Made by a program: the position numbers and the translations under genes. Positions 8,286-14,300 of a DNA stretch of 14,300 nt are shown here, one piece after another (the first letter of the stretch is position 1; each line of letters opens with the position of its first letter). The DNA lies in assembly GCA_934500855.1 (NCBI GenBank), contig CAKSUH010000012.1:1-14300 (forward strand). The letters are read 5' to 3'. The notes beneath the pieces were generated by a model. That model was not told where the DNA came from. It saw only the letters and a program-made list of their open reading frames with translations, and searched no databases. Origin of the DNA: an uncultured Eubacteriales bacterium (GTDB lineage: Bacteria > Bacillota > Clostridia > Oscillospirales > CAG-272).

Positions 8286-8308
8286 CTTGGAAAAAAATAA
8301 CGGAAGTG

Positions 8309-8337
8309 TTGACAAAAAATTCATAATATGATATACT
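8309..8337 (+). promoter_or_regulatory. Consensus sigma-A promoter of the cysteine-rich lipoprotein gene
   Basis: TTGACA (8309-8314), a 17-base spacer and TATACT (8332-8337) preceded by TGA give an almost perfect vegetative promoter with an extended -10. Transcription would start near 8344, leaving a leader of about 95 bases without evident strong structure before the ATG at 8440. Confidence 0.9.
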
Positions 8338-8439
8338 AAATATGTGAATCAAAGGGCAGGGGATTGCGATTGATGCAGCGAGATTGCCCGGCGAAAAAAC
8401 AGGGAGAAAAACCGAACAACCGAAAACCGGGAGGAAACC

Positions 8440-11400
8440 ATGAAAAACAGGAAAAGATGGTTGGTAAGCATTTTGTGTGCGGTGGCGGCGTTGCTTTGCG
8501 TGATAGGGCTGTCCGCGTGCAAAAAGAAAGGACATGTGCACGAATGGGGCGAATGGACGGTAGAGAAAGAACCGACCTGCTCCGAAGAGGGCAAGCGGAT
8601 GCGCACCTGCTCGGGCTGTACCGAGGTGGAAACGGAAGCGATTGAGAAAATCGCGCACACCTACGATGTGGAGCGCACCTCGGACGAAACGCTGAAAAGC
8701 GCGGCGACCTGCACGGGGGCGGCGGTTTATTACAAGTCCTGCGCCTGCGGTGCGGTCAGCACAAGCGAGGACGACACATTTACCCACGGCGAATGTGCGA
8801 TGCACCAATACGACAAGGGGGTCTGCACGGTTTGCGGGCTTGTCGGGTGCGACCACAAGACCATGCACACCAAAACGCTGGACCTGCACGAGTCGGGGCT
8901 GTGCGCGTCGGTGTTTACCTACAGAATCTGCGATTGCGGGGCTGTGGCGGAAACGGACGATGAGTTCTTTGACAGTCTGAACTGCCCGATCGACAATGAC
9001 GCATGGGAGGCGGCATTCCCCGAAAGCAAAGCCGAAAGCGGCGAGGTGCACGGCGAGGTCGCCTGCGAAAAATGCGGGCTGAACATCGGGATTACCATGC
9101 AGTTCAGCGAAGAGGGATGCCTGTCCCGCGCGCGCTATGTCATCACGCTGAAAAAGGATGACAAGGTTTTGCTCGACCAAGCTGTGTTGACCTATGAGCA
9201 CAGGGATCACTTTAAGGTGCGCGAGGAAATCAGGCTTGATTCTGCGGACGGTTTCTGCGGCGGCACGCTGGCGGTGCTGAAATGCAAGGAGTGCGGCGAG
9301 ATTATCCAAAAGCTTGCGCTCAAGCCGACCTGTAAGTTTGATTTCGTGCATGGGTTGACCGAGACAGAGGAGACCGATGCGAACGGCGTGAAGCACGCGA
9401 TCGCCCGCGGCGTTTGCCCCGATTGCGGACTGACCAAGGAGTTCGACACCTGGATCGAAAAGAACGGTTGCGAGGCGTTTTCCTTTACGGCGGAACGAAT
9501 CTACCGTGGGGACAGGATGCTTCTGTCGATGACAGGCGAAGAGTTGCAGAAGTCTCATAACTTTATCCCGACCTTCGAGGCGCTCGGCGACGGTGGATGT
9601 CGGGAGGACGGCGCAAAGATCACTTATCGGTGCGCAACCTGCAACCTGTCGTTCTATTCCTATCGGTACGATCATATCGTGATGTCTGATACCGTTGGAA
9701 TCAAAGCGCTCGGCGGTTGCGATACGCAGATTTCCGTGCAGCGTTGCGCGGCTTGCGGAGAGGTCGATTATTTCAATCCGGAATATGATGTGCGGGAGAA
9801 CAATTGCCAAATGAAGGAGACTTCCCGGAAGTTTACCGACGGGGACGGCGTGGTGCACACGGTTACGACCGACACCTGCTCGGAGTGCGGGCTGCAGATC
9901 ATTGTGGACGCATGGAAGATTCCGCAAGGTAACAACGGCAGTTGCGGCTATATCGGATATGAACTGTACCGTGTCATTTACGGCGGTCGGGAGCTGATTT
10001 CGTATCGGAACATGGCGGATGTCGATACCACCCATGATTGGGACACGAAGAACGCTACTTACGAAAGCGACACACCTGATAGGGCGTGCGGTGACAGTTT
10101 CTATACCGTAACGCTGACCTGCAAGGAGTGCGGCGAAACGCAAACCCTGCAAAAGTATGGGCATGACACGGTAGATGTCGGAATCGAATTGATCGATTAC
10201 GGGTGCGGCGGATATGTCGGCGGGTGGCGTTGCATGAGATGCGGCGATCTTTATTCCGATTATTGGCGCTTTGACTGTGAGGATCACGGCACGCTTGTCT
10301 GGAGTACCACGCCCACAGAAACGACCGACAAGAACGGGCTTGTTCACAAAACATGGACCGGGTCTTGCAGCGCGTGCGGCCTGAAGTTCATTCGGGAAGC
10401 GTGGACGGAGCAATTCGACGAGTTCGGGTGCACTGTGAAAAACTATGTGAAGTACCAAATCCTCAAGAACGGCAAGGCGGTTCTTGAATTCCGCTCGGAT
10501 GAGGTGGTGGATAAGCATAACGACAATGAGCATATGAAGGTTGTGTATGACCTGGAGGGCGATTGCGGGGACGGCTATTACCAAACCACCTATTGCCCGA
10601 CATGCGGACTTGCAAAAGCCTATTATATGGAAGATCATAAGCGGGAGGATCGGTCGGTTGACGGAAAGGAGTTGGGCTTCTGTCAAGGCAGTTTCCGCGA
10701 GGGGTATTGCGCTGCCTGCGGGAAAATCCTGCATCAACAAGCGCAGTTGGAGTGCGATTTCGTATGGGACGATGACAGCCGCAAATTCAAAACCTGCTCG
10801 CTGTGCGGCGCAAAGGTTCTGTATGTTGAGAAGAATGAGCAGATCGACCCCTGCCATATGGCCGCGATCTCCGAGGAGCACTATATCAATCGAAACGGCG
10901 AGGAAGTCTATCTCATTGTGTATCAAAGCCGCTTCACAACGCACAAGGAAGAGGATAAATTTGAGTTGAGGGGAACCTCCTGCTCGGAAGGATATCGGGT
11001 GCGTAAGGTTTGCAGTGTGTGCAATGAGGTCATTCTGGATTGGGAGGAGAGAACCGGCCACGGTGTGTATGATCTGTTCGTGCTGGACAATACAGAGGGC
11101 GTGTGTGAGAGCCATGTCGGGGCGGTCAAAGTCCGGGGATGCGCCTGCGGTTATTGGTGCGATCCGGTTACCGGTGACCTTGCCCCTGTGGGTGGCGTCG
11201 AGGACGGAAATACCACAACCTCCCGGTATGAATGCCCGCATTGCGGTCTGAAGCTTGTGGAAACGGTGACCGTAACGGAGGACGGATGCAGGAAGAGCAC
11301 CGCAAGAACGGTTCGGATCACATTGGGCGAAAAAGAACTGTACAGTGGCGGGGGCACTGCCGTAACGCCGCAGCATTCCTTCGGTTCGTTTGAGATGATC

Positions 11401-12198
11401 GAAACGGCAAGCGGTCTGACCCTCCGCACAACCTGCAAGCAATGCGGAGAGCATGCGGACACCGAAATCGCTCAGGCAATCCATCCCGAGGGGCGCACCG
11501 ATTGGAGGTATGTCTTTACGCCTGCAGTGAGCGGTACTTATACTTTCCAAATGTTGGTCAACAAAAAGATTGAAGTTTCCGAGAAGCAGGGCGACCATTT
11601 CGTGCAGAAGGACTACGATCCGAACGGAAGAATTCAGCTTTTCCTGAAGGCGGGACAGACCTATAAGCTGTCATGGGCTGAATCCGAAATGCCCGAGAAA
11701 TGGGAGGCGTATATCGCCATTCTCCCGGACCACACGGATTGCGAGAGCAGTCCCAACAATAACGGCTACGGCGCGCTGCTCCCGGGTTCCCGGACCTGCG
11801 AGGATGGGATGCTGTACTGGAACTATTGCTCGTATTGCGGCACGGTTGCGGATTACGATTCTCCGAAGGTTTGCTATGAGCATAAGACATGGCATTGGTA
11901 CTATGTCAATTCCGCATTTTGCGGATTCGGGCAGTTCCCCATTACCGAATGCGCCTGCGGGAAGGCGTTCGAGATCAGCAGTATTACGACTTGCAAAGAT
12001 GCAGAACCGGAAACCGTTGACAGCGAGTACTTCGGCGGCTGTAAGCTGGAGAAGTTTTCCTGTGAGAAATGCGGGATGAACTACGAGATTTACTACAAAA
12101 CCGACGGGGAGAATCAGATATCCGAATATCTGTATGTCGTGATCCGACTCCGCGACGAGGTTCTGCTTACAAGGGGAACTCCGCCTGCAGAAACATAA
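8440..12198 (+). CDS. Large cysteine-rich repeat lipoprotein, function unknown
   Basis: A 1252-residue exported protein: basic N-terminus (MKNRKR), hydrophobic segment 8-25, and lipobox LSAC with Cys27 as the lipidation site. Residues 34-75 match a module common in Clostridia surface proteins (HEWGEWTVEKEPTCSEEG, then CxxC). The body holds 19 CxxC and 4 CxC motifs at residues 57, 101, 129, 164, 209, 282, 326, 398, 436, 480, 561, 598, 643, 719, 757, 786, 858, 901, 932, 999, 1130, 1171 and 1208. Nearly all have a Cys 6-11 residues before and a Cys or His 12-20 after, as in structural zinc sites. They form about seven super-repeats starting at 209, 326, 480, 643, 786, 932 and 1208. Residues about 1009-1095 look like a beta-sandwich (PPC-like) insert. 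GGGAGGA precedes the ATG. I do not recognise a function; surface metal-binding or adhesion is conjecture. Confidence 0.9.
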   Translation: MKNRKRWLVSILCAVAALLCVIGLSACKKKGHVHEWGEWTVEKEPTCSEEGKRMRTCSGCTEVETEAIEKIAHTYDVERTSDETLKSAATCTGAAVYYKSCACGAVSTSEDDTFTHGECAMHQYDKGVCTVCGLVGCDHKTMHTKTLDLHESGLCASVFTYRICDCGAVAETDDEFFDSLNCPIDNDAWEAAFPESKAESGEVHGEVACEKCGLNIGITMQFSEEGCLSRARYVITLKKDDKVLLDQAVLTYEHRDHFKVREEIRLDSADGFCGGTLAVLKCKECGEIIQKLALKPTCKFDFVHGLTETEETDANGVKHAIARGVCPDCGLTKEFDTWIEKNGCEAFSFTAERIYRGDRMLLSMTGEELQKSHNFIPTFEALGDGGCREDGAKITYRCATCNLSFYSYRYDHIVMSDTVGIKALGGCDTQISVQRCAACGEVDYFNPEYDVRENNCQMKETSRKFTDGDGVVHTVTTDTCSECGLQIIVDAWKIPQGNNGSCGYIGYELYRVIYGGRELISYRNMADVDTTHDWDTKNATYESDTPDRACGDSFYTVTLTCKECGETQTLQKYGHDTVDVGIELIDYGCGGYVGGWRCMRCGDLYSDYWRFDCEDHGTLVWSTTPTETTDKNGLVHKTWTGSCSACGLKFIREAWTEQFDEFGCTVKNYVKYQILKNGKAVLEFRSDEVVDKHNDNEHMKVVYDLEGDCGDGYYQTTYCPTCGLAKAYYMEDHKREDRSVDGKELGFCQGSFREGYCAACGKILHQQAQLECDFVWDDDSRKFKTCSLCGAKVLYVEKNEQIDPCHMAAISEEHYINRNGEEVYLIVYQSRFTTHKEEDKFELRGTSCSEGYRVRKVCSVCNEVILDWEERTGHGVYDLFVLDNTEGVCESHVGAVKVRGCACGYWCDPVTGDLAPVGGVEDGNTTTSRYECPHCGLKLVETVTVTEDGCRKSTARTVRITLGEKELYSGGGTAVTPQHSFGSFEMIETASGLTLRTTCKQCGEHADTEIAQAIHPEGRTDWRYVFTPAVSGTYTFQMLVNKKIEVSEKQGDHFVQKDYDPNGRIQLFLKAGQTYKLSWAESEMPEKWEAYIAILPDHTDCESSPNNNGYGALLPGSRTCEDGMLYWNYCSYCGTVADYDSPKVCYEHKTWHWYYVNSAFCGFGQFPITECACGKAFEISSITTCKDAEPETVDSEYFGGCKLEKFSCEKCGMNYEIYYKTDGENQISEYLYVVIRLRDEVLLTRGTPPAET

Positions 12199-12211
12199 TA
12201 TGTGCGATAAG

Positions 12212-12240
12212 AAAGCCGACACCGAAAGGTGTCGGCTTTT
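12212..12240 (+). terminator. Terminator of the cysteine-rich lipoprotein gene
   Basis: AAAGCCGACACC, a GAAA tetraloop and GGTGTCGGCTTT form a 12-bp perfect stem, followed by T-rich TTGATTTT. It starts 13 bases after the stop codon. Confidence 0.95.
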
Positions 12241-12269
12241 GATTTTAGGATGGTTGTGTGAGTAGATTT

Positions 12270-12468
12270 ATCCCCCCTCATCAGTCGCTCGCGCGACAGC
12301 TTCCCCCCAAGGGGAAGCCTACTTTACGCAGTGCTGATATCCTATAAGTAGCCCGATTTTTTACTTTTTAAGTTGCACTAACACGCGAACGGCTTCTTGT
12401 AAAAGGCTTCCCCTTGGGGGGAGAAAACCGCAAGCGGTTTGTCGCGTTAGCGACTGATGAGGGGGGAT
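12270..12468. mobile_element. Foldback, MITE-like non-coding element (~199 bp)
   Basis: The left arm (12270-12320) begins ATCCCCCCTCATCAGTCGCT, continues with CGCGACA, and ends CCCCCCAAGGGGAAGCCT. The right arm (about 12404-12468) is its imperfect reverse complement and ends in AGCGACTGATGAGGGGGGAT. The right arm carries an extra internal palindrome, AACCGCAAGCGGTTT (12426-12440), that the left arm lacks. The roughly 83-base centre is AT-richer and has no plausible gene. No transposase is present, so any movement would depend on a partner elsewhere. No clear target-site duplication is seen. The rest of the gap between the lipoprotein terminator and the XRE gene holds nothing else I can recognise. 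Confidence 0.75.
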
Positions 12469-12502
12469 TTGTCCCGCCCTCTTATGGACAGAGCCGACAG
12501 AA

Positions 12503-12745
12503 TCACCGAATTTCCTGCTCCAATTCGGCGAATTCGGATGTCGCAAAAAAATCGGTCAGGCTGATTCCGAGTCCGTCACAGAGCATTTTGATGGTTACGA
12601 TTCCGGGATTCCTGCTTTTTCCGTACAGGATGTTCTTGATGGTTGACGGGGGAACGGCGGATTCCATTGCCAGTTTGTGAACCGACATCTCTTTTTCATC
12701 GCAAAGCAACAGCAGGCGCTTTTTTACGGTCGTGTAGGTATCCAT
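12503..12745 (-). CDS. Small XRE/Cro-C1 family DNA-binding regulator
   Basis: An 80-residue protein that is essentially one HTH_3 domain. Helix 1 is about residues 5-15 (TTVKKRLLLLC), then EMSVHKLAMESAVPPSTIKNILYGKSRNPGIVTIKMLCDGLGISLTDFF (19-67). In it the helix-turn-helix (SVHKLAMESAVPPSTIKNIL) and the following KMLCDGLGI stretch are typical of Cro/C1 repressors. There is no sensor or effector domain. The ATG at 12745 has GAGGTG 5 bases upstream on the - strand. It stands alone: the foldback element is downstream and the HAD gene upstream ends at a terminator. The region in front of it has two palindromic boxes 20 bp apart that may be its own operators. Targets are unknown. Confidence 0.93.
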   Translation of the reverse strand: MDTYTTVKKRLLLLCDEKEMSVHKLAMESAVPPSTIKNILYGKSRNPGIVTIKMLCDGLGISLTDFFATSEFAELEQEIR

Positions 12746-12799
12746 TCTCTCACCTCGTGCGGTTTTTTCTTCATTTTACCGCTTTCTGACCGAAAAAGT

Positions 12800-12832
12800 G
12801 GGCTATATATGGTATAATCGGGCTATAAATAG
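12800..12832. promoter_or_regulatory. Paired palindromic boxes and extended -10 element upstream of the XRE gene
   Basis: GGGCTATATAT (12800-12810) and GGGCTATAAAT (12820-12830) are direct repeats at a spacing of exactly 20 bp. Within each is a near-palindrome, CTAT-AT-ATGG (12803-12812) and CTAT-AA-ATAG (12823-12832). Between them on the + strand lies TGGTATAAT (12810-12818), an extended -10 sequence. On the - strand possible -10 elements for the XRE gene (TATACC, TATATA) lie in the same stretch. The layout suggests an autoregulated operator. Confidence 0.5.
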
Positions 12833-12926
12833 ACCAAAATGCGAAATGGGGCGGAATTTTCGTGAACCCTCCTGACAAAAGAGGGAAAAAGTGGCGGTGC
12901 GCCGGAACGGCGCGGCGTGATCCATA

Positions 12927-12979
12927 AAACGAACCCCCGCGGAAGTCCTTTGTTTCAGGACTTCCGCGGGGGTTCGTTT
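12927..12979 (-). terminator. Terminator of the HAD-family phosphatase gene
   Basis: A 23-bp perfect stem (12927-12949 with 12957-12979, loop of 7) follows the HAD stop codon by 11 bases on the - strand and ends in a run reading TTTTAT. It also stops + strand transcription coming from the XRE control region, although the + strand tail is only three T. Confidence 0.9.
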
Positions 12980-12990
12980 GCGGCGCGGGG

Positions 12991-13824
12991 TTATCCGAAC
13001 AGCGCGCGGTCGGTTTCGTCGAGAGAGGGGAAAATGAAGTCCGGTCGGTCGGCGGGGGCGGCATTTTCCACATCCGCCATGTCTGTTTCTCCCGTCAGGA
13101 CGAGAACTGCCGTAACTCCGTGTCGCTTGCCGATGGCAATGTCGGTATAGAGACGGTCACCGAAAATGCACATTTCGGACCGAGCGTATCCGGTTGCTTC
13201 GCAGATCATGTCCACCGTTTCGCGGTAGGGCTTGCCGAAGTAGGTCGGCACCTTTCCGGTCGATGCGGTAACGAATGCCGCAATGGCGCCGCTGTCGGGA
13301 ATGAAGCCGGTTTCGGTCGGGCAGTTGAAGTCGGGATGCGTGGAGAGGTATTCCGCACCGCCGCGGATCAGACGGCAGGCGCGATCGAGCTTTTCATAGG
13401 TCAGCGTGGTGTCAAAGCTGGTAATCACGATGTCGGCGCGGTCCTCGTCCCCGCGAAGCAGGGAAATTCCCGCCTCCCGGAAGCTGTTTTCCAGATCGGG
13501 CGTGCCGACAAGATAAACGCTTTTTCCCGCGCGGTGGCGTTTGAGAAATTCGATGGTTACATCGCCCGAGGTCATGATTTCCTCCCGTGACGGCTCAAAG
13601 CCGAGACGGGTCAGCTTATCCATGTAAAACGCGGGGGAGTGGGAGGCATTGTTGGTAAAAAACAGGACCTGCTTGCCGTGCGCGCGCAGATGTTTGATGA
13701 ATCGGATGGCAAACGGAAAGACCTGCGCACCGAGGTAGATGGTTCCGTCCATGTCGAAAATGAACAGCTTTTTGTCCCGCAGGACGGAAATATCGGGGTT
13801 GAACGATTCGGGCTTCAGTTCCAT
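12991..13824 (-). CDS. HAD-IIA family (NagD/p-nitrophenylphosphatase-type) sugar-phosphatase
   Basis: A 277-residue haloacid dehalogenase superfamily phosphatase with a C2-type cap. Motif I is FIFDMDGTIY with the catalytic pair Asp24 and Asp26; motif II is FFTNNAS (Thr57); motif III is the Lys of YFGKP (198); motif IV is FGDRLYTDI (Asp223, Asp228). NagD-like features include HPDFNCPTETGFIPDSGAI (163-181). Such enzymes dephosphorylate small phosphorylated metabolites such as nucleotide or sugar phosphates; the substrate is not predictable. The start at 13824 has AAGGAG 8 bases upstream; the open frame extends 46 codons further but that part is the promoter region. It is a single-gene unit with its own promoter and terminator. 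Confidence 0.95.
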   Translation of the reverse strand: MELKPESFNPDISVLRDKKLFIFDMDGTIYLGAQVFPFAIRFIKHLRAHGKQVLFFTNNASHSPAFYMDKLTRLGFEPSREEIMTSGDVTIEFLKRHRAGKSVYLVGTPDLENSFREAGISLLRGDEDRADIVITSFDTTLTYEKLDRACRLIRGGAEYLSTHPDFNCPTETGFIPDSGAIAAFVTASTGKVPTYFGKPYRETVDMICEATGYARSEMCIFGDRLYTDIAIGKRHGVTAVLVLTGETDMADVENAAPADRPDFIFPSLDETDRALFG

Positions 13825-13855
13825 GTGGAAAACTCCTTCGCTTTTTTCTTTCCCT

Positions 13856-13884
13856 ATGATAGCATATTTTGCCGTGATTGTCAA
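13856..13884 (-). promoter_or_regulatory. Sigma-A promoter of the HAD phosphatase gene
   Basis: On the - strand TTGACA (13884-13879), a 17-base spacer and TATCAT (13861-13856) preceded by TGC form a near-consensus promoter. Transcription would start about 25 bases before the ATG at 13824. Confidence 0.88.
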
Positions 13885-13915
13885 CCCACGCCGGGAAAAA
13901 TGAAGAACTCTTCGC

Positions 13916-13952
13916 TTTTTCTGCGCGTTTGCGCGAAGATGCGCAGAAAAAA
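13916..13952. other. Palindrome between the rhamnosidase terminator and the HAD promoter
   Basis: TTTTTCTGCGC (13916-13926) pairs with GCGCAGAAAAA (13941-13951) across a 14-base loop. T and A runs lie inside the stem, so it could act with the neighbouring hairpin as a terminator on the - strand, where a six-T run falls 8 bases after the first stem. Confidence 0.5.
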
Positions 13953-13960
13953 GGCACAGC

Positions 13961-13998
13961 AAAGCGGCAGGACCTTTTCATCGGTCCTGCCGCTTTTT
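13961..13998. terminator. Terminator of the alpha-L-rhamnosidase gene
   Basis: AAAGCGGCAGGACC (13961-13974) pairs perfectly with GGTCCTGCCGCTTT (13983-13996), loop of 8. It begins 13 bases past the rhamnosidase stop on the - strand. On the - strand three T follow directly and six more come after 8 bases; the longer uninterrupted T run is on the + strand. Confidence 0.8.
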
Positions 13999-14009
13999 GC
14001 GGGTATCAG

Positions 14010-14300
14010 TCAGAACAGGTAGCTGCCCGAGGGGAGTGTGACGGGTGTGCGTCCGGGAAGCGTCAGGATTGCGCAGGCGCCGGACGGAATGTCGATCTCA
14101 TAGGCTACGCGGTCCTCCTTGTAATACCAGTGAACGCGAACGGTTCCGTACTTCGTGTCAACGGAAGCGTCGACGAAACCGAGGGAGCGGTCGGGGTGGG
14201 GAGCAATGAGAATCTTCTCATAACCGGGCGCGTCGGCACACGGCTTGATGCCGCAGGCAACGCCGAAGATCCAGTCGAACACCGCGCCGTAGGCATAGTG
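14010..14300 (-). CDS. Alpha-L-rhamnosidase (GH78), C-terminal fragment
   Basis: Ninety-six C-terminal residues of a protein whose start lies beyond the window edge. They begin HYAYGAVFDWIFGVACGIKP, followed by APGYEKILIAPHPD, YGTVRVHWYYKED, and a Pro-Ser-Gly strand ending LPSGSYLF. This order is the end of the (alpha/alpha)6 catalytic barrel plus the C-terminal beta domain of GH78 bacterial alpha-L-rhamnosidases, which release terminal L-rhamnose from plant glycosides, pectin side chains or bacterial polysaccharides. The catalytic acids lie upstream and cannot be checked. An internal GTG could look like a start but the reading frame is open through the edge. Its neighbours are unrelated, so nothing here tells the glycan target. 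Confidence 0.88.
   Translation of the reverse strand, partial: HYAYGAVFDWIFGVACGIKPCADAPGYEKILIAPHPDRSLGFVDASVDTKYGTVRVHWYYKEDRVAYEIDIPSGACAILTLPGRTPVTLPSGSYLF

Noticed and set aside
8440..12198. The repeated CxxC pattern as evidence for a thioredoxin-like redox enzyme or a rubredoxin
   Set aside because: No thioredoxin fold context (WCGPC type) and no rubredoxin CPxCG pair arrangement of the usual spacing; the motif distribution fits repeated structural sites better.
12414..12680. 88-codon + strand frame starting in the foldback element
   Set aside because: It overlaps the XRE gene antisense and begins in an inverted repeat; no ribosome binding site and no domain.
12917..13150. Short frames on both strands sharing the peptide NPRGSP
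   Set aside because: The shared peptide is only the 23-bp palindrome of the terminator read in both directions.
13825..13962. 46-codon extension of the HAD phosphatase
   Set aside because: It covers the consensus promoter and ribosome binding site of the gene. The start at 13824 gives a normal-length HAD protein.

Overview
The window looks like chromosomal DNA of a fairly GC-rich, spore-forming member of the Bacillota (class Clostridia), possibly a gut or other anaerobic lineage. The evidence is a stage V sporulation gene (spoVAC), an HrcA/CIRCE-controlled groESL operon, Gram-positive CpsB/C/D-type phosphoregulation genes, strong AGGAGG-type ribosome binding sites, consensus sigma-A promoters and many intrinsic terminators. 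The exact genus cannot be read from the sequence. The lineage and habitat are inference.

Layout. (1) 1-117 holds the terminator of an upstream unit and a candidate forespore promoter, followed by spoVAC (118-576). (2) 680-2915 is a tight + strand operon of a PHP-type tyrosine phosphatase, a Wzz-type membrane modulator and a BY-kinase: the regulatory trio of Gram-positive polysaccharide export, with no glycosyltransferases beside it. A family I pyrophosphatase (2987-3529) follows behind a hairpin that lacks a U-tract. (3) On the - strand, an AGCS amino-acid:cation symporter (5894-4563) is followed by an AEC family permease (4506-3580) with its own near-consensus promoter; a 21-bp stem separates the latter from ppa convergently. 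(4) groES-groEL (6154-8091) lies behind a CIRCE operator. (5) 8092-8439 is a hairpin-rich spacer with two terminator-like structures and a consensus promoter for (6) a 1252-residue cysteine-rich lipoprotein (8440-12198). (7) 12199-12990 holds a terminator, a ~199-bp foldback (MITE-like) element, a small XRE regulator on the - strand, and its control region. (8) A HAD-IIA phosphatase (13824-12991, -) and the C-terminal end of a GH78 alpha-L-rhamnosidase (14300-14010, -) close the window.

Most genes are housekeeping or familiar families. The most unusual object is the lipoprotein. It carries 23 CxxC or CxC knuckles, each preceded by another Cys and followed by a Cys or His at regular spacing. 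These are organised into about seven three-knuckle super-repeats of roughly 145-160 residues, with a beta-sandwich-like insert near the C-terminus. It has its own strong promoter and terminator and is best described as an exported, probably metal-binding repeat protein of unknown role. A second interesting spot is the XRE control region, with two palindromic boxes exactly 20 bp apart around an outward-facing -10 element that has no evident gene downstream.
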